Part shown: positions 16,701 to 24,511 of the stretch, piece by piece
How the letters are laid out: each line of letters begins with the position of its first letter
Position numbering within the stretch: the stretch's first letter is position 1
Assembly (NCBI RefSeq): GCF_030263935.1
Contig: NZ_CP127162.1
Location: 3,171,501-3,235,500 of the forward strand
Reading direction: 5' to 3'
Length of the DNA: 64,000 nucleotides
DNA from: Paenibacillus polygoni
GTDB lineage: Bacteria; Bacillota; Bacilli; Paenibacillales; Paenibacillaceae
Program-made: the position numbers and the translations under genes
The notes under the pieces: generated by a model
What the model saw: only the letters and a program-made list of their open reading frames with translations
Told to the model about the DNA's origin: nothing
Databases searched by the model: none

Positions 16701-17399
16701 TCAATCGATCTCCATGCTGTTCACCTTGTTCATCAATTCCCAAAGTATAAAGGTACTCACTGCAACGACGAGGGTTAACAGGGAAAACAGGATAGCATCA
16801 TTTCCAAAACTTCCTATCATGGCATTTGCATATACTGCAGATAGAATGAAAGAAGTAATAATTGTTGTTGGTATAGACTTTTTTACAAAACCAATTCTCA
16901 TGGCGATGATGCAAATACCATTTACGCTGATAGACAGTACAAGGATCATTTTGATTATGGACATCAATAGTCCAATTGAAAGTGTGTCACTTACGATAGG
17001 CATAAATGACTCCGTTAGACTAAAAACCAGAACTGCTGGAATATTACAGATGATCATGGCAAACGTAGTAAATAAGACCACTATTCCCACTTTAGCCAGA
17101 AGTAGTTTTTTTCGATTGACTGGATATGAGAACAAAAGCACTAATCTTGTACCGCTATATTCCTCAATTACAAATCGTGAATACATTACAGAAGACAAAA
17201 CGGAAAATACAATCATACTGACGATGGTAGTGAATAAAAAAATATTGGGGTAAGTCTGAAAATCCGGTTCATTCTCCACCTGTGCAACATAAGCGACAAA
17301 ATACATAAATCCTATAAGTACAATTCCAGAAATAATACTAGCCGTAACATAAGAGCCAAGATGATTTCTTCTCATCTCCAATTTCATCATCTTAAGCAA
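16701..17399 (-). CDS. ABC-2-type transporter permease
   Basis: A 232-residue membrane protein with about six hydrophobic segments and no other domain, the expected shape of a BcrB/lantibiotic-protection-type ABC-2 permease. It would form the membrane channel for the ATPase encoded directly upstream. Start: a TTG at 17399 lies seven bases behind GGAGGT and overlaps the ATPase stop; an ATG three codons later is the alternative. The overlap (17392-17399) implies translational coupling. The substrate is unknown, but with a BcrA-like ATPase, export of or protection against a peptide antibiotic or lipid-linked compound is plausible. Confidence 0.82.
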   Translation of the reverse strand: MLKMMKLEMRRNHLGSYVTASIISGIVLIGFMYFVAYVAQVENEPDFQTYPNIFLFTTIVSMIVFSVLSSVMYSRFVIEEYSGTRLVLLFSYPVNRKKLLLAKVGIVVLFTTFAMIICNIPAVLVFSLTESFMPIVSDTLSIGLLMSIIKMILVLSISVNGICIIAMRIGFVKKSIPTTIITSFILSAVYANAMIGSFGNDAILFSLLTLVVAVSTFILWELMNKVNSMEID

Positions 17400-18126
17400 A
17401 CTGGTTACCTCCGCTCACGATATCAAAAAAGTAGTCTTCCAGGCCATTCTCAAACTGAGTCTTGATGTCCGCAATAGGGATTTCCCTCTCTACTCTTCCT
17501 TCTGCAATAATTCCTACGATATCTGCAATATGTTCGATCTCTGAAATGATATGACTGGATAAAAGAATGGTCATACCATGATCGTGTACTAGAGTAAGAA
17601 ACAGGTTTCTCATCTCTCGTACAGCGACAGGATCAAGCCCATTAATAGGTTCGTCAAGAATGAGAAGTTTAGGATGATGAATGAATGATCTTGCAATTGC
17701 AAGTCGCTGGCGCATCCCTAAAGAAAATTTAGATACAGGCTTAGAACCGGTCCCCACAAGACCTACCATTTGCAACACTTTGGATATGTCTGCCTTTTCC
17801 ACATTCATATAAGCAAGATGCAAGCTTAAGTTCTCCTCAGCAGAGAGATGTTCAAAAAAAACGGGAATTTCAATTAGGCTGCCAACTTGCGTTAAGATTT
17901 TATTTCTCTCTTCTGTTACGTCCATGCCTAAAACTTCTACTTTTCCAGCCGTTGGGGTAAGTAATCCAAGTAAAATCTTCATTACCGTAGTTTTTCCCGC
18001 ACCATTTGGTCCTAAAAACCCATAGATAGCTCCTTCAGGAACAGACATTGTGCAGGAATGAATCACTTCCTTATCTAAAAAAGTCTTCGATAAACCCTCT
18101 GTTTTTACAGCAAAGTTACTACTCAT
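17392..18126 (-). CDS. ABC transporter ATP-binding protein, BcrA-like
   Basis: ATPase subunit of 244 residues. Walker A GPNGAGKTT is at 39-47, the signature FSLGMRQRLAIARSF near 136-150, Walker B with the diagnostic LLILDEPINGLDPVAVREMR stretch near 155-175, and the switch His in LLSSHIISEIEHI. The DEPINGLDP form is typical of the bacitracin/lantibiotic-resistance (BcrA) group. I place the start at the ATG at 18126, which overlaps the tetR stop by eight bases (ATGAGTAG); 22 further codons upstream would lie inside tetR. The operon layout suggests TetR-controlled efflux or self-protection. Confidence 0.9.
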   Translation of the reverse strand: MSSNFAVKTEGLSKTFLDKEVIHSCTMSVPEGAIYGFLGPNGAGKTTVMKILLGLLTPTAGKVEVLGMDVTEERNKILTQVGSLIEIPVFFEHLSAEENLSLHLAYMNVEKADISKVLQMVGLVGTGSKPVSKFSLGMRQRLAIARSFIHHPKLLILDEPINGLDPVAVREMRNLFLTLVHDHGMTILLSSHIISEIEHIADIVGIIAEGRVEREIPIADIKTQFENGLEDYFFDIVSGGNQFA

Positions 18127-18778
18127 CCTGACGATATCCTCCAATATCTGAATGACGTTCCGAAATTTTATGAAGCAATTGATCACTGACAATATCTGCG
18201 CCCAGAACCCTCATCATGTGTTGTAGAAAATGTAATCGAGCTACTGTTTCCTCATGCCCCCGTCCAAACAATAGTGGATTTATCCAGATATTCACGAGTA
18301 ACATAAAGACCTCAGCACACTCTATTGGAAAATCCGTAGTGATGGATCCATCTTCTTTTCCCTCCATCATGATCTTTGCGATAATCGGGGCATCTTTTTT
18401 TACGCCTTCCTGAATACCTGTCACTACAAATTGCGGATTCTTAATCTGTGTACTCAGTACTCCGTCCATGGAATGGGCGTCAGGATCAGCTACAATTTGT
18501 TCTAAAATCTCAACTAATTTCTCGCGCGCATTTGAGGCTTGTGTATTTTGAATTAGATCATCCAGCATCTTTGCAGCATAACTGAATTGTTTGTTCATCA
18601 CCGCATCAAGGATGTCTTCTTTCGATTTGAAATGATGATAAATAGCCCCTTTGGACATACCAAGTTCATCAATAATATCTTGAATGCTTGTTTTCTCGAA
18701 TCCTTTTTCCGTGAACAATTTGGATGAGACTGCAAGGATTTGCTCCAATGTCTGTTCTGGATATTTATTTCTAGCCAT
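18119..18778 (-). CDS. TetR-family transcriptional repressor
   Basis: A 219-residue regulator. The N-terminal helix-turn-helix (about 10-55) has the family landmarks ILAVSSKLFTEKGFEKTSIQ and GMSKGAIYHHFKSKEDIL. The rest is the all-helical ligand-binding and dimerisation domain. It is the first gene of the operon with the BcrA-like ABC transporter. A 19-base inverted repeat sits between its -10 box and its start codon, so it most likely represses its own operon until an inducer, probably a transporter substrate, binds. Start: ATG after GGAGAGATGCT. The inducer is unknown. Confidence 0.92.
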   Translation of the reverse strand: MARNKYPEQTLEQILAVSSKLFTEKGFEKTSIQDIIDELGMSKGAIYHHFKSKEDILDAVMNKQFSYAAKMLDDLIQNTQASNAREKLVEILEQIVADPDAHSMDGVLSTQIKNPQFVVTGIQEGVKKDAPIIAKIMMEGKEDGSITTDFPIECAEVFMLLVNIWINPLLFGRGHEETVARLHFLQHMMRVLGADIVSDQLLHKISERHSDIGGYRQDE

Positions 18779-18796
18779 ATTAGCATCTCTCCTTTT

Positions 18797-18815
18797 AATA
18801 CCGACCGTTGGTATT
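18797..18815 (-). promoter_or_regulatory. Putative TetR operator
   Basis: Inverted repeat AATACC-GACCGTT-GGTATT directly downstream of the -10 box, covering the predicted transcription start. The ACCGACCGTTGGT core resembles operators of many TetR-family repressors (ACCGACCGGTCGGT type). It is therefore the probable site of autoregulation. Confidence 0.75.
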
Positions 18816-18816
18816 T

Positions 18817-18845
18817 ATAATAAAATACGAACCATATAATGTCAA
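18817..18845 (-). promoter_or_regulatory. Sigma-A promoter of the tetR-ABC operon
   Basis: On the minus strand TTGACA (18845-18840) and TATTAT (18822-18817) are separated by exactly 17 bases, about 40 bases before the tetR start codon. Confidence 0.8.
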
Positions 18846-18864
18846 TAAAAGTAAAAATAAACAT

Positions 18865-18892
18865 AAAAAAGAACTGTATCTCTACAGCTCTT
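18865..18892 (-). terminator. Orphan terminator-like hairpin upstream of the tetR promoter
   Basis: Ten-position stem (18869-18878 with 18883-18892; one G-U on the minus strand), loop of four, then six T on the minus strand. No minus-strand gene is seen upstream of it. Confidence 0.5.
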
Positions 18893-19093
18893 TTACTTTC
18901 TTTTTTATAAACTTAGGAGTCACTATATAAACTAGGTTATATATTTTAATTTGGTTATCCTTTTCGCCCTTGTACTTAACTGTGATGAATCCTACATATA
19001 AATAAACTTTTTTTCATTGGATGTGTTTGTATTACAACAAGTGTTTTTTGAAATCTATATGTTATTAAAATAAAACGAAGGAGCTATCAAAAA

Positions 19094-20206
19094 ATGATTA
19101 GAAAATTATGCTTAGCATTATTGCTCTTATGCTTCACGAATGTCACATTTTCAGAACCGAGTTTAGCAGCTACCAAGATCATAAAAACAAAAATCGAAGT
19201 TTCAAAGACATTCTTGGATCACAATATCGCAAGACCTCAAAGTGATGGAAGCTTTCATCATGGTTTGTTACTATCCGAACAATCAGATGGAACTCTAATA
19301 TACAACAACACTTTAGGAAATAAAGCCTTTCATCTCCCAGATAATATCAAACCGATAAGTGATTTTTACGAACAACGAGCTTTGGTACAAAATAAAGAAA
19401 CAAAACTCTATGGCTATATTAATACAAAGGGGAAATTAGCGATTCCTTGTCAGTTTACCGAAGCTGGCTATTTTTCTGAGGGCGTATCTCATGTAACCTT
19501 AGCAAATACGAATCAACAGGCACTTATAGACAGAACAGGAAAAATCATTTCTCATTTCTCAAAAAAATATGATTCCGATTTTTATTTTAGCAATGGTCTT
19601 GCTATGGTAACTGATCCGAAAAGTAATAAAAATGGCTTCATTAATACACTCGGTGAATTGGCTATTCCTTATGATTACACCTATGCTCGAGGGTTTTCCG
19701 AAGGTTTCTCCCTTGTTCAAAATAATAAAGGACAGTACGGGTATATTGATACTTCTGGCACAGTTATTATTCCTTTTCAATATAAATCAGGTGGCAGTTT
19801 CTCTGAAGGATTAGCATCCGTGCAGAACAACAAAGGTAAATGGGGATTTATTAATAAGAAGGGTAAGGTCATCATCCCTTTTCGATATGACAATGCAAGT
19901 GATTTTAGCGAGGGACTAGCGGTCGTATACAACTCCAGTGGTAAAGTCGGGTTTATCAATAAAAAAGGGAAGTTGGTCATTGATTACCAAGAATACAACA
20001 ACGCATCTAATTTCAAAGAAGGAATCGCTTTAGTGGGAATCGGAACAAACTCAGATGGTAAGTTCGGTTATATTGATCGTTATGGCAACTTATTAACTAA
20101 ACTTGAGTATAGAGCAAAATCTTCTTCCTTTAATGGAGGGTACGCTATAGCTGTTATATCCCCAAGTAAGTCGGTTATTCTTAAAAAACGGATAATTACT
20201 AAATGA
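19094..20206 (+). CDS. Exported WG-repeat protein
   Basis: A 370-residue protein with a signal peptide (1-27, ending SLAAT) and no membrane anchor. From about residue 112 the body is a run of WG/KWG-type repeats of 45-50 residues, each containing a GYI/GFIN-x-x-G-x-L/V-x-I-P-x-x-Y/F motif followed by an F-x-E-G-x-A/S segment. I count copies starting near LYGYINTKGK, NGFINTLGE, YGYIDTSGT, WGFINKKGK, VGFINKKGK and FGYIDRYGN. WG proteins are probably beta-solenoid or propeller binding scaffolds, and no catalytic function is known. Start: ATG after GAAGGAG. Two neighbouring repeats (SEGLASVQNNKGKWGFINKK and SEGLAVVYNSSGKVGFINKK) are very alike, suggesting recent duplication. Confidence 0.82.
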   Translation: MIRKLCLALLLLCFTNVTFSEPSLAATKIIKTKIEVSKTFLDHNIARPQSDGSFHHGLLLSEQSDGTLIYNNTLGNKAFHLPDNIKPISDFYEQRALVQNKETKLYGYINTKGKLAIPCQFTEAGYFSEGVSHVTLANTNQQALIDRTGKIISHFSKKYDSDFYFSNGLAMVTDPKSNKNGFINTLGELAIPYDYTYARGFSEGFSLVQNNKGQYGYIDTSGTVIIPFQYKSGGSFSEGLASVQNNKGKWGFINKKGKVIIPFRYDNASDFSEGLAVVYNSSGKVGFINKKGKLVIDYQEYNNASNFKEGIALVGIGTNSDGKFGYIDRYGNLLTKLEYRAKSSSFNGGYAIAVISPSKSVILKKRIITK

Positions 20207-20304
20207 ATTAGAAAGTGCTGGGTACCAGCAAGAATATGATCAGAAAGATGGAATATACATCACAAGTATCTCTTGGTAACGTGTCTTCAAGTGGAGCAGA
20301 TACA

Positions 20305-20349
20305 ATGAGCACCTTAAGCGGTCATTCTTTCCCGTGTAAAGGTGCTCAT
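20305..20349. terminator. Hairpin between convergent genes, possible terminator
   Basis: Eleven-base perfect stem (20305-20315 with 20339-20349) between the WG-repeat gene and pepE. It lacks a strong T-run on either strand, so its termination activity is uncertain. Confidence 0.4.
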
Positions 20350-20398
20350 TGTACTAATGAAATCCAAAAATTCGTGATACTGAAGGTTACGCATATTT

Positions 20399-21124
20399 TC
20401 AGATTTTCTTTTCATTTCCAAGAAAATGAGGTTCTAATCTCTTCTCTAATAAACCATCCTCTGTGCGCGATACTTGATAGGCAAAAGCATTCCGTCTAGA
20501 GCTTACTACTTTATACAGATCCGTTCCTATGTAATGAAGCGCTGTCCCATTATCCGCAGCTACACCCTGCTTCAGTTCTCCTTCCTCCACTAACTTGCGA
20601 TAAGCCGGTTTATAAGTATACTCTCCACTATCCATGTCATCATAATGCGGGCTGTGGCTTCCTGGAAGTAACCCGAGACCACGAATAGAAGAGTAACTTC
20701 CCTGATCGGAGTCTGTAATTCCTTCTTCGTACCAACAGAGAGATCCCGCACTAAGCCCTGCAAGGACAATACCTTGTTTCCAAGCGGTTGTGAGAATCTG
20801 ATCAAGCCCCCGCTCTTTCCATAGAGCCAGTAAAGTTTTAGTACTTCCTCCGCCTACATAGATAATATCCTTGTCCAGAACAAAATCATCCAGATTCCGG
20901 CATGGCGGAGAGGATAAGGATAAATGGGATGGGATACAGCAATGTTGATCAAAAGCCTCATAGAATCTCTTCACATACGCCTCTGCGTCTCCGCTGGCCG
21001 TAGGTAGAAAACATATTTTTGGCTGATTCAAAACAGATTGGGCTAAAATGTATTGATCTAGCAGCGAATTATCCGGTTCCATGGAGAAACCTCCACCGCC
21101 CATTGCAATGATCTGAGATGTCAT
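20399..21124 (-). CDS. Peptidase E-like (S51) serine peptidase
   Basis: S51-family protein of 241 residues with a class I glutaminase-like fold. The N-terminal AMGGGGFSM (7-15) and the nucleophile elbow LAGLSAGSLCWYEEG (catalytic Ser of GLSAGS near 126) are clear, followed by GLGLLPGSHSPHYD with the conserved His region. Family members cleave Asp-X dipeptides or related acyl-amino compounds in the cytoplasm. Start: ATG at 21124 abuts the stop codon of the upstream MFS gene (TAGATG), so the pair is translationally coupled. The upstream transporter might supply or export the substrate, but that is a guess. Confidence 0.85.
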   Translation of the reverse strand: MTSQIIAMGGGGFSMEPDNSLLDQYILAQSVLNQPKICFLPTASGDAEAYVKRFYEAFDQHCCIPSHLSLSSPPCRNLDDFVLDKDIIYVGGGSTKTLLALWKERGLDQILTTAWKQGIVLAGLSAGSLCWYEEGITDSDQGSYSSIRGLGLLPGSHSPHYDDMDSGEYTYKPAYRKLVEEGELKQGVAADNGTALHYIGTDLYKVVSSRRNAFAYQVSRTEDGLLEKRLEPHFLGNEKKI

Positions 21125-22372
21125 CTATGTAGCCTCCTTTACTGTATGATTAACCTTGTGCTTGTCCTGATGTTCGAGCCTGACATGAGCTAATAGTAAA
21201 AAAGGAATGCCGCATAGTGTCATGAGTACTATTGGGATAAATATGTATAGCGACTGCTCCGCTGTAAAATGAGTAAGTAACGCTCCGCCAATCAGCGGTG
21301 CTAGTACATTCCCTAAATTATTGAACCCCATCATTCCGAAATATGTGCCCTTGAGCTCGGGTTTTGCAATACGATCCACCAATAAGTCCATTAAAGTGAA
21401 CATCAACACTTCACCAATGGTAAATATAACGACACCAGCTAACATTGCCCACCAAGAATCCCACATTCCGAACAATATAAAACTTCCTGCAACGAAAACA
21501 TTACCTACCATAAGTGACACAGCAGGAGGCAGTTTACGGAACGTTCGAACAAGAGGATATTGAACGATCAGAACGACTACGGCATTCAATGACAGCATGT
21601 AAGTAAACAACTGCGCTCCGTCTTCAAATTGTGGGCTGAGTTCGAGGTACTGTGCTAGTGTGGAACTGAAATGCCCAAATCCAAGTACACAAAACATGGA
21701 ACCGATAAGTACATAGATGAAAGTACGATCCCTGCTTGTAACGGTAAACGCCTCTCTTAAAGATACCTTGGATCCACCGTCTTCGGATGGTAACTTCACT
21801 TGCTCAGGTTGTAATGCAAATTGAATGATAAGTACGATTCCATACAAAATATAAACTGCGCCAGCAATGAGAAAAGGAACTCCCGATTCAGCTGAACCCA
21901 TCTGTAATCCAATCAGCGGTCCAATGACAACACCGAGATTAATCGCAGCATACCGCAGATTAAATACGAGGAGTTTATTTTCCGGTTTTGTAATATCAGA
22001 TAACATGGCTCTTGATGTAGGTTCAAAAACAGCACGGCATAAACCGTTTAACGCATTCATTACAAAAAACATCCAAATTTGATTTGCTGCTGCAAATCCG
22101 ATAAACACAATTGCCCAGCTGAAAATAGAAAAAATAAGTACTTTTCTTCGTCCCATTCGGTCAGATATGTAGCCTCCATAGAAACTCGCAAACACGCCGA
22201 TCAGTGAACTTACCGCGACTACCATACCGGTTTCAACTGGTGAAGCACCCATTGTTTTAATTAAATAAATCGATAAAAAAGGAATACTCATCGACGTAGC
22301 CATTCTACCAAAAATTGTGCCGATGATGATTGTCCAAGCAAGCGGGTGAATCTCTTTTAAATGTTTATTCAT
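21125..22372 (-). CDS. MFS transporter (drug-efflux type)
   Basis: Major facilitator of 415 residues with about 12 membrane helices. The loop 2-3 signature GGYISDRMGRRKVLIFS (about 61-77) and the helix 5 AINLGVVIGPLIG segment (near 148-160) place it with 12-helix drug:proton antiporters. A second loop copy of the signature is absent, as is common. Start: ATG after GGAGGCAGC. It is the first gene of a two-gene unit with pepE. The substrate cannot be inferred. Confidence 0.88.
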   Translation of the reverse strand: MNKHLKEIHPLAWTIIIGTIFGRMATSMSIPFLSIYLIKTMGASPVETGMVVAVSSLIGVFASFYGGYISDRMGRRKVLIFSIFSWAIVFIGFAAANQIWMFFVMNALNGLCRAVFEPTSRAMLSDITKPENKLLVFNLRYAAINLGVVIGPLIGLQMGSAESGVPFLIAGAVYILYGIVLIIQFALQPEQVKLPSEDGGSKVSLREAFTVTSRDRTFIYVLIGSMFCVLGFGHFSSTLAQYLELSPQFEDGAQLFTYMLSLNAVVVLIVQYPLVRTFRKLPPAVSLMVGNVFVAGSFILFGMWDSWWAMLAGVVIFTIGEVLMFTLMDLLVDRIAKPELKGTYFGMMGFNNLGNVLAPLIGGALLTHFTAEQSLYIFIPIVLMTLCGIPFLLLAHVRLEHQDKHKVNHTVKEAT

Positions 22373-22680
22373 GCTGCCTCCTGTGTCTTTGAAACGTAAG
22401 GTTACTCGCTATATGCAATATCTGAAAATAATACATATCATTCCAGATATTTAAACAGGTGTCAATAAATATTACCGCTATGATTTTTCCTCTGCTTTTA
22501 AACCTGAATTAGACGCAAAAATATTGTGATTCATGTGAACGGACTTAATTGCGGTCATTTGCTAATAGGAATTTTTCATATGTTTAATTTTTATAACAAT
22601 AGTCTGTATAAACCAAAAAAAAAGAGATTTCCTTTAACAGCTTATCTGTCAAAGAAAATCTCCTTATTTTATACTCATCT
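22373..22680 (-). other. Intergenic region with MFS promoter and upstream terminator
   Basis: About 308 bases without a gene. A promoter candidate for the MFS-pepE unit is TTGACA (22465-22460) and AATGAT (22442-22437) with a 17-base spacer on the minus strand. A strong terminator for the GNAT gene fills the right part. The middle is AT-rich with nothing else recognisable. Confidence 0.5.
22614..22662 (-). terminator. Rho-independent terminator after the GNAT gene
   Basis: Seventeen-pair stem with two G-U pairs (22624-22640 with 22646-22662) and a run of about ten T on the minus strand, 19 bases past the stop at 22681. Confidence 0.92.
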
Positions 22681-23163
22681 TTACGTTACAAAATGTTGAC
22701 TTGGGTTGCCCGATTCTGGATGGAACTTTTCCCGAAACTGCCCATTGGTATAACCGCCAATCACTTTACGCCAGAAGGCTTGGGCTACCATATTCGTTCT
22801 CACCTGTGAAACCTTCCATTCCCCTTGAAAGCGGCTGAATAGTTCATTTGCTGCCCAAGTTCCTACACCGCTGCGGCGATATTTTTGCATGACAAAAAAC
22901 TCAGTCATATAAAAGTCGCCATCCTTCTTACCGAAAAGCTTGTCCACCAGTGCAAAACCTGCGGGAGAAGAGCCATTTTTAATGAGAAAAGGATACTTGT
23001 CCGTATGAATCCAGTAATCATCAAGATTCGGATAGTCGGGAAAAACACCATAAGAATCAACATCAATATCAAGATATTTCGTAAAATCATATAAATAGAA
23101 TTGCATAAGATGACGTATTACTTGTTTTTGTTCACGCGGTACCATAATGAGGCTTAGTTCCAT
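22681..23163 (-). CDS. GNAT-family N-acetyltransferase
   Basis: A 160-residue acetyltransferase using acetyl-CoA. Strand 4 and the pyrophosphate-binding loop are visible as FYMTEFFVMQKYRRSGVGTWAANELF (R-x-S-G-V-G-T near 97-103), followed by the strand 5 segment VSQVRTNMVAQAFWRKVIG. Start: ATG after GAGGTGAT. It stands alone, divergent from xerS with 146 bases between. The acceptor substrate is unknown. Confidence 0.85.
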   Translation of the reverse strand: MELSLIMVPREQKQVIRHLMQFYLYDFTKYLDIDVDSYGVFPDYPNLDDYWIHTDKYPFLIKNGSSPAGFALVDKLFGKKDGDFYMTEFFVMQKYRRSGVGTWAANELFSRFQGEWKVSQVRTNMVAQAFWRKVIGGYTNGQFREKFHPESGNPSQHFVT

Positions 23164-23309
23164 ATCATATCACCTCTATTTTCTTCATATAAAATAACTA
23201 TAAAGCTTTGCCTCGGGCCGAGCAAGTCATAACCCTGATGAATGTGGTAAAATAAGGACACTTGTTCTTACTCAAATAAGACAATAGAAATATAAGGGGC
23301 GTACGAAAT

Positions 23310-24389
23310 ATGCATATTCAAAAGGAAACCGATCGTCGTAAACTGGATGAACGTGTAGTCACCATGCCCTGGTATGTTCAGCAGTTTATTGATTACAAAC
23401 TACCAGATCTATCTCCCTCTACTCTGCTGGAGTATGTTCGAGATTACGATACGTTCTTCACTTGGCTCCGCGCTGAAGGTCTGTCTGAAGCCGAATCCAA
23501 TGCCGGAGTCACATTAAAAGAACTTGAGATGCTGCGCATGGACAGTATAACGGGTTATCGTATTTATCTGACCACCAAAAGAGAAGGGGCAAACTCCCGC
23601 ATCACCGTGTCTCGTAAATTATCTTCCCTCCGGTCGTTGTTCCATTATCTCAGCCAAATTGCCGAAGATGAAGAATTTTACCCCCTTCTGAAAAGAAATA
23701 TTATGGCTAAAGTCGAAATCAAACGAGTTCACAAACCAAAAGATACGGCAGCTAAGCTGAAAGGTAAAATCCTAGAGGAAGATGAACTTCTTGAGTTCAT
23801 CGGTTATATTTTAGAAGGGTACGCAAAGGATATGGAGAAAAATAAACAAGCTCTATATTCCCATGAGATGAACAAAGAGCGTGATGCTTGTATTGCCAGT
23901 TTAATTCTAAACTCAGGACTCCGCGTCTCAGAGATTGTAAATCTGAACATCGATGATCTTGATTTGAATAATAAAGTCCTCTACGTATACCGAAAAGGGA
24001 ATAACGATGAAACGTTTAAGAATCCCGTCTATTACAGGGAACAGGCTAAAGATGATCTTCTAAACTATATGGAACTTCGTACTCTGCGGTATCGCACTCC
24101 CAAAAAAGAAAAAGCACTTTTTGTCACCGTCCCCAATGGTCAAAAAGAAGGGAAACGAATGACAAAACGTGCGATTCAAGCAATGATTATCAAGTACGCA
24201 AAAGGTTTTGGCAAGCCGTATTTAACAGTCCATAAATTACGGCATTCTTTTGCCACCGATTATTATTTACAAAATGATATTTACAAAACAAAGGAACAAC
24301 TCGGACATGCCTCTACCGAAACAACGGAGGTTTACGCGCACCTCACAGATAAAACCATGTCGGAAGCGATTGAGCGAAGAGTTGATTAG
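23310..24389 (+). CDS. xerS: XerS-type tyrosine recombinase
   Basis: Site-specific recombinase of 359 residues, longer than XerC/XerD (about 300) and matching the single-protein XerS class known from streptococci and lactococci. The SAM-like N-terminal DNA-binding domain spans about 15-140. The catalytic domain has Arg205 (GLRVSE), Lys229 (RKGN), His308 and Arg311 (HKLRHSF), His333 (LGHAS) and nucleophile Tyr342 (TTEVYAHLT), so it should be active. In streptococci XerS resolves chromosome dimers at the difSL site beside its gene; I could not recognise such a site here. Start: ATG ten bases after AAGGGG. It is monocistronic, with its own terminator, and is not near any phage or transposon gene. 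Confidence 0.88.
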   Translation: MHIQKETDRRKLDERVVTMPWYVQQFIDYKLPDLSPSTLLEYVRDYDTFFTWLRAEGLSEAESNAGVTLKELEMLRMDSITGYRIYLTTKREGANSRITVSRKLSSLRSLFHYLSQIAEDEEFYPLLKRNIMAKVEIKRVHKPKDTAAKLKGKILEEDELLEFIGYILEGYAKDMEKNKQALYSHEMNKERDACIASLILNSGLRVSEIVNLNIDDLDLNNKVLYVYRKGNNDETFKNPVYYREQAKDDLLNYMELRTLRYRTPKKEKALFVTVPNGQKEGKRMTKRAIQAMIIKYAKGFGKPYLTVHKLRHSFATDYYLQNDIYKTKEQLGHASTETTEVYAHLTDKTMSEAIERRVD

Positions 24390-24430
24390 ACGCTGTTACT
24401 CTCACTTGATACCTTCATATATTGCATCTA

Positions 24431-24463
24431 AGGCTGCCCTTTCGGGCAGCCTTTATGTTTTTC
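24431..24463 (+). terminator. Rho-independent terminator after xerS
   Basis: Perfect nine-base stem (24431-24439 with 24444-24452) with loop TTTC and a T-rich tail, about 41 bases past the stop codon. Confidence 0.92.
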
Positions 24464-24511
24464 ATTACACCTTCCGCATTACAGAGATATCACCACAGAT
24501 TCGATCACTCA

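Noticed and set aside
23164..23309. Search for a difSL-like site beside xerS
   Set aside because: The interval has AT-rich patches but no convincing pair of arms with the expected spacing, so I do not call a site.
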